In this document: positions 1-20,773 of the stretch, one piece after another
Layout of the letters: each line of letters begins with the position of its first letter
How positions within the stretch are numbered: the first letter of the stretch is position 1
Program-made: the position numbers and the translations under genes
The notes under the pieces: model-generated
The model's input: only the letters and a program-made list of their open reading frames with translations
What the model was told of the DNA's origin: nothing
Database searches by the model: none
Origin: Neodontobutis hainanensis
Taxonomy: Eukaryota; Chordata; Actinopteri; Gobiiformes; Odontobutidae
Length of the DNA stretch: 64,000 bases
Direction: 5' to 3'
Assembly: GCA_024349245.1 (NCBI GenBank)
Contig: JALDNG010000041.1
Location: 1,356,001-1,420,000 of the forward strand

Positions 1-3000
1 ACTCATAAAAACACAAGTCTCAGATATTACAAAATTGCAAATCTATTTTATGAATGAAAAAGTAATGAACCCTCAATCTATGTTTTTATTATTATTTGTA
101 TTATTATTTCTTTTCATTTGAAGATGAATAATAGGATGTATGCCATCCATAGAACGACGGTCATTCAAAAGTACATCCCAGATAAAGATTGTATTTTTAT
201 GCTTTAACTCCTTTGAAGCGGACCCCCACAGAGCTAAACCTCCTCGGATATTAAATCTTCTACAGTACTGTATTCTGCGTTAACAATGGCTAAGCGCCTG
301 TCATTCTGCGTCGCTTGTCTTTGTCCCTGATCCCCCCCCTACCCCCCACCTCCCTGACCCCCCGAAACCAAATTATAAAATCATCGAGAGCATGATGAGA
401 TTGCTGCTCGGTTATTAATCTTCAATAAATACATCTTGACCCAGGGATTAAGTGTATGCCCTCTCCACCCTCTTGTCCTCTCCACCCACCAGCCACGCTC
501 TCCCGGCTCTCCCCAACCCCAACGTACACCCTCGCTCATCCCGCCACAGGTCTTTTGGCATGAATTATGAAAGAAAATAGACGGCAACAAGTAGAGAGTT
601 GAAGCAAAAAAGGGGTCCTCCAGCGTGGGTTGAGGGCTGTCGACTGATGGCTGCAACATTGGTGGGGCCGCTTGGATTACTTCCTCTCTCTGGGTAAGAT
701 AAATAGTAAAACTGGACACAGAGAAGAAAAAAAAAAGAAGATCAAGCACACTAGGTGTATACAAAAGCCACATTAGTATAAAAAACTGTTAAAAAGAAGT
801 TTTTGTTATATATTGGTCCAGTTGGTCACACAAAACACCAGACAAATCTTCAGTAAATTACAGTTTACTTTGTCAATTTGATTAATATTACATCTTATAT
901 GTGGTCTTAAGCTTTTTGTTTTGTCAGGCATATTTAGAAAATATCTGGCTGCTGTCACATGACTCTGTTCCTAATGATGACCTGTTAATGGAGCACTTAA
1001 TAAGACAAAGTAAACTCAGGTCATCTGCACAGTGTTGTTCCCCTCTTTATAGAGTCGACTGTCAAATAAAAGGCATAACGGCCAAAAGAAAATCTGCAGA
1101 ATATTCCCATGGACTCACTTTTGGAAGGAATTAATTTATTTGTATTTCTGTATTACTCTGTTTCATGCACATCCTTTCTAGATTGGTCATAAGTGCAAAT
1201 ATATGAGTCTAGATCAGATCACATCAAGGCTTTTAGGGCAGTTCCTCTTGTCCTTTTTAAAGCAATGTTCAAATTAGATGTCTAACAAACAAATGGACAG
1301 GGCTTGCCATTTCTTCATCATCTCTCTTCCCCTTCATCAATTTGATGAGGGCATCAAAAAATGTGCTTCCACCACCCCCTCTTCTTTAGCACTTCAACCA
1401 GCGGCTTCAAAAACAACAATTATACTAAGTGATTTATCACCTGTACAGAGCAGCAGAGATCAGAGCAGACCTGGGCGCTCTGTTGCCGTCACGTTTGTCG
1501 GCCGCGTTACTGTCATACACATAAGATTTCTGATTCTGTGGTGATCATGCGTGTGTGCGTTCCTCCAGATATTACACTTAGTGAAGTTTTCTCTCTGGCT
1601 CTTTTCCTATCTCCTTTGTCGCAGAGCGGTGACAGCTGAGCAATGGCCTTCCCTGGCTGCAGTGGTAATTGAAAAGCGTGATGGCTGCCGGCCGCTGTAG
1701 CAACCATCTGTGAGTCTGAGTGGTTTGGTGAGTGTTGGGCTCGTGGGTGTGGAGGTCATGGGTTATGTGTGAGCCAGACAGCCTCCCGTGGGGAGCGCTT
1801 AACACCTCATAGATGCCACAGGCCCCAAGATGCCCAAGGCTCCTAATGAGGAAATGGCTGATTATTACAAACACACACAGGTAAACATAGACCTATTCTG
1901 TTGCCAGCATTATATGTAGAAACAAACCAGATCATAGTGGTCAAGCTACTACATGTACTATGTTTAGGAAACCAAGAGTTGAGTTCTCCCAGCTGATAAA
2001 TCTAATCCCAAATAGAATCATAGACAAAGATTTATATCCCATATAAAAAAGCAATTAATTCCTAAATTATGATCTAATCTACATGAAATTAATTAAATTC
2101 AAATCGAGTGATAATTTGTTCCACTCGTTTATTAAACATCTGCAGTGAACAGATGCTCATACTAAACATTTTTTTATTGGATGGTCTCATTTTTTTGACA
2201 TTGTCTTAATTTTATTGATAAATTAAAAAGTGTGATTTAAAAGGGTAAAAAGATATACAATAAGGGTATCTTTAAATGTTTGTTAAAAATACACTTAAAA
2301 ACACGTATTAATATAATAAGTGTTTGTCTGAGGTAGTGTATCTATACTATTGCTGGTGAAGGCTCTGTTCTTTTAGCATAAAACACAAAATCACAGCTAT
2401 TGTACAATGAAATAGTGCAATCCTACTTCAAATAATCTGGATTATACTGTTAATTTTCTGTATATATTTGAGAAATTATGGAATAGATTAGCTTCCAAAT
2501 TAAAATAAGTTAAATTCCTAAAGATTCTTTGTCTTTTAAATTCCTGAACAAAAACTACACGACCTGAAGTTAACCTAATAACAATGAATAAAAACCACAG
2601 ATCTACACAACATTTTAAAATGCAGTACATATGAAAGGTTTGCGTCTGAGTCTGTTAATAATGACCCCTGACCAACACACTATCAGTATGTCTCACATGT
2701 CCACACTCCCTGCTTAATGCACACAACAAGCGCTCTGCCGATTGCATTAAAATGACAAACATCCAAACGGCAGCAGCAGGAAGAAGAGTTGAGAGTGATA
2801 CATAGCCATAATCCATTTCTAATATGAATGTTCCCGAATGCATTTCAGTCAACCACTGCAGACAGATTACCAGATATTGCATTTCCGTCTAAGAACGAAA
2901 TGAAGAGATAATTATGCTGCCGGTGGGCAAGTGACGAGATGGAGCTGTGATGGATTTGATTAAAGTTGTCAGTGAAAACACACGCTAATGACTGTGTTGA

Positions 3001-3430
3001 TTAGTTAGATTGCTTTAATACTGCTGCTGCCATTAATCTGCAGCATAAACAAATGCAGCCCGTTAACTCTACGGCTGCACTTTTTAGGCTTGTGTGTGCA
3101 GTATTCTTTACTCCTGTGTGTAAATATATATCCTCCCATTATTCTCTTACAATGCTCTCTAATCCCCTCAATTTGCAATATATAGTCTTTTTGTAATTTT
3201 TAACTTTGGTTCTGTTTTCAATGAAGATGACATAAAGTTTTTTGTCATGAGAATACATATTTACCTTATAAAAAAAAAAAAAAAGAAATTCTTGTAGTTT
3301 CAAACACTCATGTTCATCCACTCATCGAACCACTGACCGCATGCAGTCATTAACACAGTGCTTTAATTGATACTTGTGACATCAATAATACCTGATAGTC
3401 CTCTACATCAGAGGAGAAGCCCCCTTCCCT

Positions 3431-3433
<3 letters not shown>

Positions 3434-3485
<52 letters not shown>
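3434..3485. repeat. CA dinucleotide microsatellite
   Basis: An uninterrupted CA/TG tract of about 26 units. It creates a spurious Val-Cys open frame on the minus strand. Confidence 0.97.
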
Positions 3486-3487
<2 letters not shown>

Positions 3488-4349
3488 CATGGCCACCTCT
3501 TGCTGCTCCATTAGGCCTGAATTGTAGCTGTGATGTGTAGGACCCAAGGGAGGTGTTATTGTCAGAGTTGATTTACTCAGCACCATCTGACACGGGTCTA
3601 GGGGCTTGTGTACGGATGTGTATGGAAGACAACAGGCCTACTGCCAGGGGCCTTCTCACAAGGACCAGTCAAAAGCAGCAGTTTAACAACTGCAATGTGC
3701 CAGCTTTACTGTGACCAGGAAATAAATTTATGATAAAACATAGTGTATAATTGTAACACGATGAATACAGCACTTTAAATAAAAATGGTGGGAAGCATCA
3801 AAAGAATGTGTCCTGTCAGCTTGTGTCCTGTCAGCTTGTCTTTTTTGCTTCTTTTTATTTTAGAAAGCTGGGGAAAAAATGTATTTGTCTTTTAACTTTG
3901 AGCACAGCCACATTTTTGAAGATGACTTCACAATGATTTGTATCTCATACAAAAGAACAACTTGAGTAGCCCTTGTGTGATGTCACTGTTCACTTGCAAA
4001 TCATTTCAGGGGTTCCTCTCCCAAATGTGTCCTGTGCAACGTTGTAGTAAATGTTCTTTTAGAAGATTTTTATTAAAAACCAAACGGTTTAATAATTTTG
4101 AAGACACTAAACTGCATTTTATTAAAGACATTATTGACTTATTTATTTTAAAACCCTTTTGTAAGCTAAAGACATCTCGTTCTTCAGAATAATGTTGTTC
4201 AATCGGATCACTTTACATTGTGAGGCATTTTACGTCATACATTAATATATAGAGTTAATGTGGTATCAAATGTGTCTGTCTTCTTTAAATATAATTCTTT
4301 TGATAGAATTGGTAAATGTCTGTGAAGGTTCTCAGTCATCCAGGACATC

Positions 4350-4434
4350 TTGAAAAAAAGGTTAAAGTAAAAGCAACATCCTTGAAAACTGAATCCAGAT
4401 GCTTTTACTTTAACATTTTTTCAAGAATTGGTAA
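4350..4434. repeat. Imperfect inverted repeat (foldback)
   Basis: Two arms of about 28 bases face each other across a spacer of about 25 bases. The left arm begins CTTGAAAAAA and contains TTAAAGTAAAAGC; the right arm contains GCTTTTACTTTAA and ends TTTTTTCAAG. The arms match apart from small indels, as in a decayed MITE. The family is not recognised. Confidence 0.6.
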
Positions 4435-5871
4435 ATGACTTTATGTTTGTTTTTTTTGTGCAAATTTTACCACCATTGTCTCTGTTATTAATGTGAGGCG
4501 TTTACCTTTTCTAAACCATCAGACAAATTGCATACCTAACTTGATGTTACTTTTTTACTTTAAAAAGTGTGGTGTTTATCTAATCTCAGTAAGTGATTTG
4601 GAATAATCCCAGTTATTGTTGAGGAGATTTCACATGGTCAGAACCCACACCTGGTGTCACACACAGGGCTGCAGGACGAATAAAGACAATCCTATGCATT
4701 GTATTTAAGATAAACTAGATTTCTAGGTTTATTCGCAAGCTTCCCCCCCAAAAAAAATTTTTTTACACTGCATCAAATTAGCCTGTTTAGCCTTGAATAC
4801 AAGCTGCTGCACATTAACACAGCCTTTGACACTTCACTCTCTCCCCCTTACTGTTTATGCCAAACACACTTTGGGTCGGGTTGCACACCTGTCGCTTTTG
4901 CCAGGCAATAGTGATACCTGCCACTCAGGTGGTAGGATTCAGCTGAATATCCTGTCTGGTGTAGCTTTTCTTGTTCTGGCAACTTGAGGAGCAGAGCAGA
5001 CTGGCATTAACGCTGGAGGAAGTTGGAGGTTGCACTCCAAAACAAAAGGTCCTTGGGACAGCTGGCTATCACCTACACACCTGTCATACAGATCCTTAAA
5101 GTTCCACATCAAGGTTCACACAATGCATTAAACACAACGCCTGACTTTACCTGAAAAACAGAACGCAAGTAAAGCATTTATATGTGACTGATGACAATGT
5201 AATAAGAGGGGAAACTAATCAAAATACAATAAATAACAATATATCGAACACATTTATTCATTTATTGTGTGGTGTTCAGCAGAAGTAACAAAGATCTATC
5301 ACATCTTTATGCAGAGTATATCCAAATATTCTTCCACCTTATTTAGCGGCCAGCTGAAACACTCCTCAGATAGCTTAAATAGTGATAGGACACATTAATG
5401 AAGAAATAAATAAAATGTGGAGGAAGTAACATTTTAAGGTGCTCTGACACTCAATAGTCGCCATTAAAAAAAGCAAATACATAAACATGCTGCGCCCACA
5501 CACACACTCACACAGTATCCTGTTTAATCTATTTAATTGAACCTGACTTTGAATAACTAAACAAATGAGGAAATTCACAAGGGGCACTTGATCCCTTCTA
5601 GGCTAATGGATTGAAGATTCCTTTCCCATAGGGGCATTTGGGCAAACAAGACCAAGTAATCTCTGAATTGATGGGTTGACTCTCTGTCTGCATCAAATTT
5701 CTCCACTTAGGAGCTGTTCTGCCCTTGATAGGGTGCTGGTGGTAAGCCAGAAACTTGCTTTGCACACACACACATTGCTCCATGGTGTTCTCCCTGTTTT
5801 TTTACAGGCCACATTGTTTATCTGTGCATATACTGAGATAGGGCAGATCCGTCAATGATGAGAAAAATCTT

Positions 5872-5925
5872 TTCTTTCTTTCTTTCTTTCTTTATTTCTT
5901 TTTTTCTTTCTCTCTTTCTTTCTCT
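5872..5925. repeat. TTTC-rich simple repeat
   Basis: A run of TTTC units with a few interruptions makes a polypyrimidine tract. Confidence 0.9.
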
Positions 5926-6189
5926 GTTATTAGACACAGTCAAAATTGATGTTCTAGTGAAATCATTGCTATGTTAAAGACTATGTGATACAAGTAACTT
6001 TATAAATATCAGTTGCGAGGACGGCCCAGTGTAGTAGGAGTAGTAGCTGTTGTAATGGTCATAGTAGTTAGAAGGAGGTTTTTTTCATTTGTCATCCAAT
6101 ACTTTCTTCTTTTGTCCTCTTCTTTAGGCATATTATTTTAGATGATTAGTTTGTGGAGTAGGCATATCCTCCCTATTGTGCCGTAGGCA

Positions 6190-6235
6190 TACTCTGGGTT
6201 TTACGGCTTCCTCCCACCATCCAAAGATGGGTGAA
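6190..6235 (+). repeat. Short SINE fragment
   Basis: The stretch carries the core CGGCTTCCTCCCACCATCC followed by AAAGATG. The same block lies inside the longer SINE on the opposite strand at 21863-22269. Only this internal block is preserved, so it is read as a decayed SINE scrap. Confidence 0.45.
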
Positions 6236-7108
6236 TATATTGTGAATATTTATGTGAGAGACACATCTCTAACTGTTAACCCAGCTGTCTAAGGTGTTCC
6301 CTACAGCACAGCCATGAATGTCCCACCTCACTCTATTGCACTCTATTGGTCCACTAGTTTGTGATTGCATAAAAAATGTATTTAAATTCAGACCTAAAAA
6401 TACATTTCCCATGACCACTTCACACAGGAAATGATGCAAAAAGTAAAGAGACATTTTTGTGTTTGTTAATTTAGATGTCAAATTTATTAAACTCTCGAGC
6501 CTTGAATTCAGGAGTCATTATCATAATCATAATTACCAGAAGGAATAAATAAGACATAAAATATTTTCCATTAAACAAACATATACACCATGCCCCTGGT
6601 TGCTAAAGCAACACCTAATTTGGGGCTTGTTTTCAGTTAGACCAAAACAAAGATACATCTGAGAACACACAAATGCATAGAATTAATTGGACCCAAGGTA
6701 CCATTTAAGACAACATCTATTTTTGTCTATGTCCCTGTTTAAGAATGTACAAAGACCATATATCTGGCCACCTAGTCATGTCCGAGAAGGGGGTTGTATA
6801 AAAATAAAATCTTCACAATGATAAACGACTATATTTATAGACATTTGGCAACAACCAGACATTTACAGACTTCCAATGAATCCATTTGTCCCTTTCAAAT
6901 CAGTGTAAGAAGCTACAAGACGTAGTAGAACATGAAAACAGAGATGAATCCATGAAAATCCAAATGTCTGAACATTCTGAGTCTCTGTCCATGGTCTCAA
7001 TACTTTTCTGTAAAAGTTTTTCTTCCAAAAGTGGACTTTTCCCTTTATGTTGCATATGTTTTGACAACTGAAAACTACTCTTAGGCCAAGTGCTTTGAAT
7101 GGTCATCA

Positions 7109-7114
7109 TTTATT
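7109..7114 (-). terminator. lhx3: Candidate lhx3 polyadenylation signal
   Basis: TTTATT on the plus strand reads AATAAA on the minus strand, about 165 bases past the lhx3 stop codon. It is the nearest canonical signal seen. Longer 3' UTRs are possible because other A/T-rich hexamers follow. Confidence 0.4.
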
Positions 7115-7276
7115 ACAGATGAACAGACCTGACATTCAGATACTGGGGATATCAAAAAGGGGCAGCATAACAATAACTTAGTCCTTTACATTTTGTCATT
7201 TTTCCCAGAGTCCTATAATTCCAAATGAAGATATAAAATAAAAACTAAACAGTCTTATATTTTTGTCCTTGACTGA

Positions 7277-14777
<7,501 letters not shown>

Positions 14778-17710
14778 TTTGCAGATGCTCAGATGCAGCT
14801 GGTGCAGTAAAATGTTCAAAACAAGATAACAGCAGAGATTCCCTCGTGGTGTTATCCGCCTCGCGGGTTTTTATGGTGTATATTTGTTTAAAAAAAAAAA
14901 GCGTTCCTGTGGCGAGTCTTTTGAATGTTCAAGTTGCTGTTTGACTCCGCGCTAGACTTAAGACGAAAAGGCAGGTGGCAGGGGAAAACTGACCATTAGC
15001 CCTGTCAGCTGACCTTACTCCGACTCACTACTGACCGACTGACTGAGAGCAAACCCGCCTCTGAGGTCTTTAAAGTGAGCGGTCAGGGCTGCCTCTGTCC
15101 AAGGTGCTGAAAGAGGAGTTTCTCTAAAAAGCCCGAAGGCGTGTGCACTTCTATACCCCCACCCCACCGCCACCACACACATATAAACACCCCCTCCCCT
15201 TCTTTATCTACGTTGATTGTGCACTGCACGTGTCTGTCTTTCAAGGGCCTCAATGGGGGCAATTGGGAAGCCATCCCAACAATTGTCATTTCGTGTTTTC
15301 AGAGGTTGCGTCCGCCTTTTGTTTCTGCTTCAATACAGACAGCAGCACGTTAATGATACATAGACACACACAGCGTAAAAGCACACATAACCTGGTCTCT
15401 CTCAACACCTTAAGTTTTGTCAAGCGCTTTGTATTGCTTCACTTTGACATCAACCTTTTTGATGTAACAACTCGTGGTCAGAAAAGTATGTCAACCAAAA
15501 AGATAATTACATTTATAATCAAACACTTACAGGTAACAAAGAAATAAAATAAAATAAAAATGTATAAGCACACGTTTTTTAAAAAGTTGATGTATTATTT
15601 GAGCTCATGCTTTGGTGCAGGCTCGCTGTTGTGATGCTGTTTGGCCAAGTGCCATTGCCTGTGACCTTTCACCAATTATCACCATTCACCAAAAACGCGC
15701 CCAAACCAACTCTGACGTAGCGCTACAGCTTTGATTCAATTTTACTCGCTCAGCACACGAGCACAAGTGGTGTAAGCCAATTAGATCTATGCTCTTCATT
15801 AGTCTACTTAGGGCAATTGGCCATCATCCAAACCTGAAATCATTCACACCATTGTGCCACACATAGTCCTCATTCCAACATTCAACAACTGCACAACAAC
15901 AACCAAAAGTAGAATTCTGTTTTTGTTTTCACCAGTTGTAATCTCTTACTGAGGATTTTGTACAGATTAAAGGGAAAGGTTAATAATAGAAGGAGCTGTA
16001 GTCACCAGAATGTTAAAGCCAGTGAACATGGTTTGAGCTGAATGTTCAGAAACAAAAACAAGGAATTTGGGACTCTTTTGTTTTGTCTGTTTTTTTCCTG
16101 CCATTGTTCTAAAATGTGTAGTATAACATGTTTGTCATAAAGCATATATAGCATCACTATCTAACACAAAACACCTTCAACTAAAAAAAAACACCTTTTT
16201 TTCAATATTATTTTTTTATTATTAAAATAAGAAATCGACTGAGAGATGGCAACCTGTCCTGTTTTTCTCCAAACATTTTTTTTCTTTTTTCCAAACACCT
16301 GCATCAATCTGGTGCTCTCCTGGCAAAGTATAATTGGATGCCTCAAGAAAGATGTTTCAACTCTATTTCTGTTTGTCAATTGAGTATCATCGTGGGAGAT
16401 TGGTAAAGTGTTAATACACCTGGGTCCCCCTTGAGAAAGCATCTGATATCAGCCAGTAAATGCCCTCAATAAAGACTTGGCCTTTTGCATCTATTAGAAC
16501 TTGCTTAGGCTCTGATTTCTGACCTTGAATATATGCATGTTTCAATTGGCTCACAAGAGCCCCTTGAATTAGGCAAGACCCAGCTCACTGATGCTGCTTC
16601 AAAAGAACATTCAGAGTGGGGCATTCAAAAGCTTTGTTTTTTCTTTAAAGCAAGAGCTATTGCAGGAAAAAGGATGCCTAATTTTGTGCCTTGTTACTCA
16701 GTACTGTGCATTGAAATGGTACCATTGTATTAAAAGAGTATCATCCAATGCATGCTCAAGAAGATTGTTAACAAACCCTGATTTGTGTGATACCCTAAAT
16801 AGTTTTCTTAAAGATGGAATATGATTTATGTGAGGTTGTTTAGGAAAAAAATATATCATTAAAACTTAATAATAAATCTTAAAACTAAAGTCTTAAGAGC
16901 AACCTAAATTTCATACTGATAAAAGAATAATTAATTTCTTCAAACAAATTGGTAACATATTGCTAACATTTGATTTCATGGAAATAGTGCATTTACATGT
17001 TGGGACTCCTGTCTGGCATTGTTCAAACACGTCTGCGTTTTCCACATGTGGCTGTTCATACATGTGTACATATGTGTGCATGTAACTGCCTGAGCACAGC
17101 TGAGTGGGACCACTGTGTGCTGCTGCGGGGGGTCTGTGTGCACCCATGCCACCCCTCTGACACCAGGCTGCCATTGTGTTCCTGTCACAATCAATCATGT
17201 CCTCCAAAGACTAGTCGTGTCCAGGAAGGAGGGGACCAATCACACGCCTCATTACCCAGGCTTGGTTACTACTAAATGGGGTATCTACAGGAGACCTCAG
17301 CCTGTTGCTGTCTGGATGGAATGAAGGAAGAGTAGAAGGCAAAGTAAATACAAAAAGAAAGATTTGATCAAAATGGAAATAAACATAACAAAAAAAACAT
17401 TTGAAAAAACAGACATTTTGAAATATTCACGTTTTGTTTACAAGTTAACACCACAACTACATTATCACTGAATATGTACATTTCTATCTATTTACTTTGA
17501 TAAACAGTTAATAACACCCAACAACTAGCATCTAGTTTTTATCCATAGCAAGCATCTCTCATTGTATTAAAATGGCTCCATCTGGCAAGGTTTCACTGAC
17601 CAGGCTGGTTGTGGCTTACTCCCCCAGCAGCTGGTTAAACTGCCCAACTGCTTTTCCACTTGGTCCTCAGCGTAACCGACACTGTGGTGTGGCTTTGCCT
17701 CTCCGACTGA

Positions 17711-17726
17711 TACACACCCACACACA

Positions 17727-17766
<40 letters not shown>
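17711..17766. repeat. CA dinucleotide microsatellite
   Basis: A CA tract with one AAA interruption near its left end. It produces His-Thr and Cys-Val shadow frames on the two strands. Confidence 0.96.
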
Positions 17767-17767
<1 letters not shown>

Positions 17768-20748
17768 GAACACACTGGGATAACTGTCCCCGCGACTGGT
17801 CTGTCAGTCTTGGGGTCAGCTGGCCTGAGCTGAGGGAAGGGGAGGGAGGTGTGTTTTGTGACCATTTAGCCTGTTGTTATTCATCCACCAGTGGAAGGAG
17901 GAGAGAAGTGGGTCAAAAGATAGTAAAATAAACTCTTTGGTTTTTAAGGACATTTTTAGATTTTTAAAGAAAATTGACATGAGCCACAATATAAAAACAT
18001 CTAAAGCTAGAAATATTATTCCCAATGGCTTATCATTTATCTGCTTAACTTAACAGCTGGCCCTTAAGAATTGAATGCTGCTGCTTTAGTGTGCGTAAGG
18101 GTTCAGACTAAAAGCCAGCCACCTTTGCCCAGCATCAACCCTTTGAATATTGATATGCTAATGATGAACAACGCACTGAACAAAGCCTAGCCTCTTCCAC
18201 TGAAAACCAACACAATGGCCTTTCAGTCAGGTCTTGACACTTTTACCACCCAACATGTGTCCCCAGTTTCATGCTCAGACAAAAAAAGCCAACAACTGCC
18301 CATCCATTTATATGGGGGCTAGCATTTGTCAGTTCAGATGCACTACACTGCACTAAAGTTGTGTATTTGGCCTCCTTTGTCCTGGGTGGGAAATATCAGC
18401 TTTTCAGACCAATGATAAGCCACCCCAGAGGCACACACAATGTCACAGAGGTCAGGGTTCAAACCTTTCAGCCACTGCTAGGCCTGAACACACTTGTCTT
18501 TACAAATACTGGCCCAAGGTCTGTCTGGCTGGTCTTTGCTGGTGGTGCATTTTGATGCAGAAACTAGAAGAATTCATAAAACCCCGAGGTAAATAAAAAC
18601 CTTTTTAAAAGTTGTTAGCAGGTCAACAAATGTTATGTTGTATAGGTTTTAGGAAGATGTTATATCTTTCACAACACAGTGCACTTCTATTCTATATAAA
18701 ATAATTCTATTATAAAATTTTCTGACATACACAACTTTCTTAATGTATGTCTCTTATTAATATTCTCATTAGTAACAGGGACAATAATTAGTCAGCACAC
18801 AAGGCGTCCAAGATCTCAGATGATGGATGTAATCATTCTGCTGCAGAATTTATGTATATATTATTACAAATGTATGTGGTTATTAATCATTCTTTATGTC
18901 AGTGCACTGGCCCAGCAAGACGCTTTTAGCAACACTGGGTCAGCTGTTTGAAATCCAACATTTATCATTAGGGTGTCACTATTTGATAGTGCTCCGCTGA
19001 CGTGTTGAGATTTTGTAAATTAGAAAGGCATTCATTGCGTTTGAGAAATCATACACTAATAGATGTCCATTTTTCTATCACTTGTTGATGTAAGAATATC
19101 ATAGAGATGCATGTGGAAGTGAAAAAAAAAACTTGCATATACTGTATATTGTATGTGTGTGGCTTTTCAATAGAGTGGAGGGAAAAGGAGGAGGAAGGGT
19201 GGGCTGAACATGGTGGATAAGAAGCGGCCTGGCACACGCCTGCCTGACGGCCGGTAATCCTGCAGTCTCAGACTCATGACCCACTTTCTTGGAGGAGCGT
19301 GATGGAGCAAGCGGCCTGTTACCCAGGAGGAGCCTCCAGACACAAGCCCCCACCCCGGCTTCATGAAGACAAAAGAAAAGACAGACTCTTACCAAGGATC
19401 CTAAAGCCAAATAAGAGGTTAAGACAGACTAATACCTCAACCTGATGTGCTTATTATTCAATTTAATAAATGATTTAGAGGATGTGCCTCGTAGTTCTTA
19501 TAGAGTCGTTTGGATGAAATATCTTTATATTGTTACAAATGCAGTTATTTTCAGAGAAGATATTTTATCCTTCATTCTAAAAATGTTTTTATGCCTGTTA
19601 TAAACATATGTGTCAGTGAAACATACATTTAGTAATGACAAATACTATTAGGGCATTTAAAGAAAACACACTAAACAACAATCTATGACCTAATAAACTC
19701 TTTATATTTTTTATTGAGTTTTCTACATGTTTCTAAAGTTGACTAAACTATGTTGATCCAGCTTTTGTTGTCTAAATAAGGAAATGTATAATATTCCACA
19801 CCCAAGCTATTCCATAATTAAAACACTGAATTATCCAAAGATCATCCATTAATACAAAGCAAATGAAAAGAACAGCTTTTCTACTATTGTGTCTTATCCC
19901 TTGAAAACATACTGACCGAATTTATGGCACGAGCCTTAAACAAATACAGTAGGTCAACAAATGCTGCATTGCAGTATTAGATCATATCATCAGCATATAG
20001 TATTTTATTTTTATTAACCAGCCCACCCCCTCCTCTTCTTCACTCTGTGTTGTTGAAAACATGTCCCTGCATGCGCCACAATACACACTCCGCTCTTACT
20101 TCTCTCTTTATCTTAATCCCTGGCAGACTTTAAGTGTCTGGCATCAGGACAAAATCCTAAACTGGAGAGGAGCATGTTTGGAGACCTAATCCCCTTACCC
20201 ATAGACTCGAGTTGCCCTCAATTCACCTCACTTAAACTAGGCCAAGAACAAGGAGCCACAACAGAGGAGCGCACAGCTTCAGGAGACTGGGCTTTAGTCT
20301 GCTGCCAGACGGGACAGAGTGACACACTGGCACACACGTGGACAGATGAAAGTACTCATGGTTGCTACAGAAGTAACAAGAAGACATGAAAATATGCCCA
20401 GATGCTAACCTGATATTTACACTGTATCTTGTTCTATTTTTTTACTTTTTTATTTAACTTTTTTCTGTTAATATTACAATTGTTTTAAGTGAATGTAGAA
20501 AGAAAATCTTGAATCCTTTATTTTAAAGTGTCAATAGAGACAACCTTTTACTGATTTAATAATTTTCAGTTAATGGACAGCAGCTTAAAAACTCAAATCA
20601 ATATTTTTCTAATCATGTTCCCATATGCTGTTGGAACTCATCTCAAATCTTGTGCCTAGAAACTGTCTCAATCCCGCCATAGTTTACAAAGTCCATGCAA
20701 TTTTTAAAAAAGTATTATCCCTGTGGGAAAATTCACTGTTGACAGCCG

Positions 20749-20760
20749 CCACCAGGGGGC
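20749..20760 (+). promoter_or_regulatory. Candidate CTCF-binding motif
   Basis: CCACCAGGGGGC is a full match to the CTCF core consensus. It lies in the spacer between the divergent lhx3 and gpsm1 genes, 14 bases outside the 3' end of the LINE copy, so it may act as an insulator. This is seen at sequence level only; occupancy is unknown. Confidence 0.45.
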
Positions 20761-20773
20761 AATCTTTTAGGTA

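Larger units (their letters stand above)
1..7100. other. Gene-free flank downstream of lhx3
   Basis: No coding exon could be supported on either strand. The open frames here are short, lack paired splice sites and resemble no family I know. The stretch holds a CA microsatellite, a TTTC tract, a small foldback and a SINE scrap, listed separately. The part around 2880-3060 is rich in TAAT-type homeodomain core motifs and could be a conserved non-coding element, but this cannot be shown without other species. Confidence 0.6.
15000..20770. other. Intergenic spacer upstream of lhx3
   Basis: No coding exon is supported. Apart from a CA repeat, the sequence is largely unique. Stretches at 15600-15850, 17160-17290 and 18050-18200 have balanced composition with TAAT, CCAAT and E-box-like words and lack repeats, so they are possible lhx3 enhancers. 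This is inference only. Confidence 0.5.

Noticed and set aside
331..363. C-rich tract as a possible i-motif or G-quadruplex
   Set aside because: Runs of C are present, but there is no link to a gene or promoter; too weak to report.
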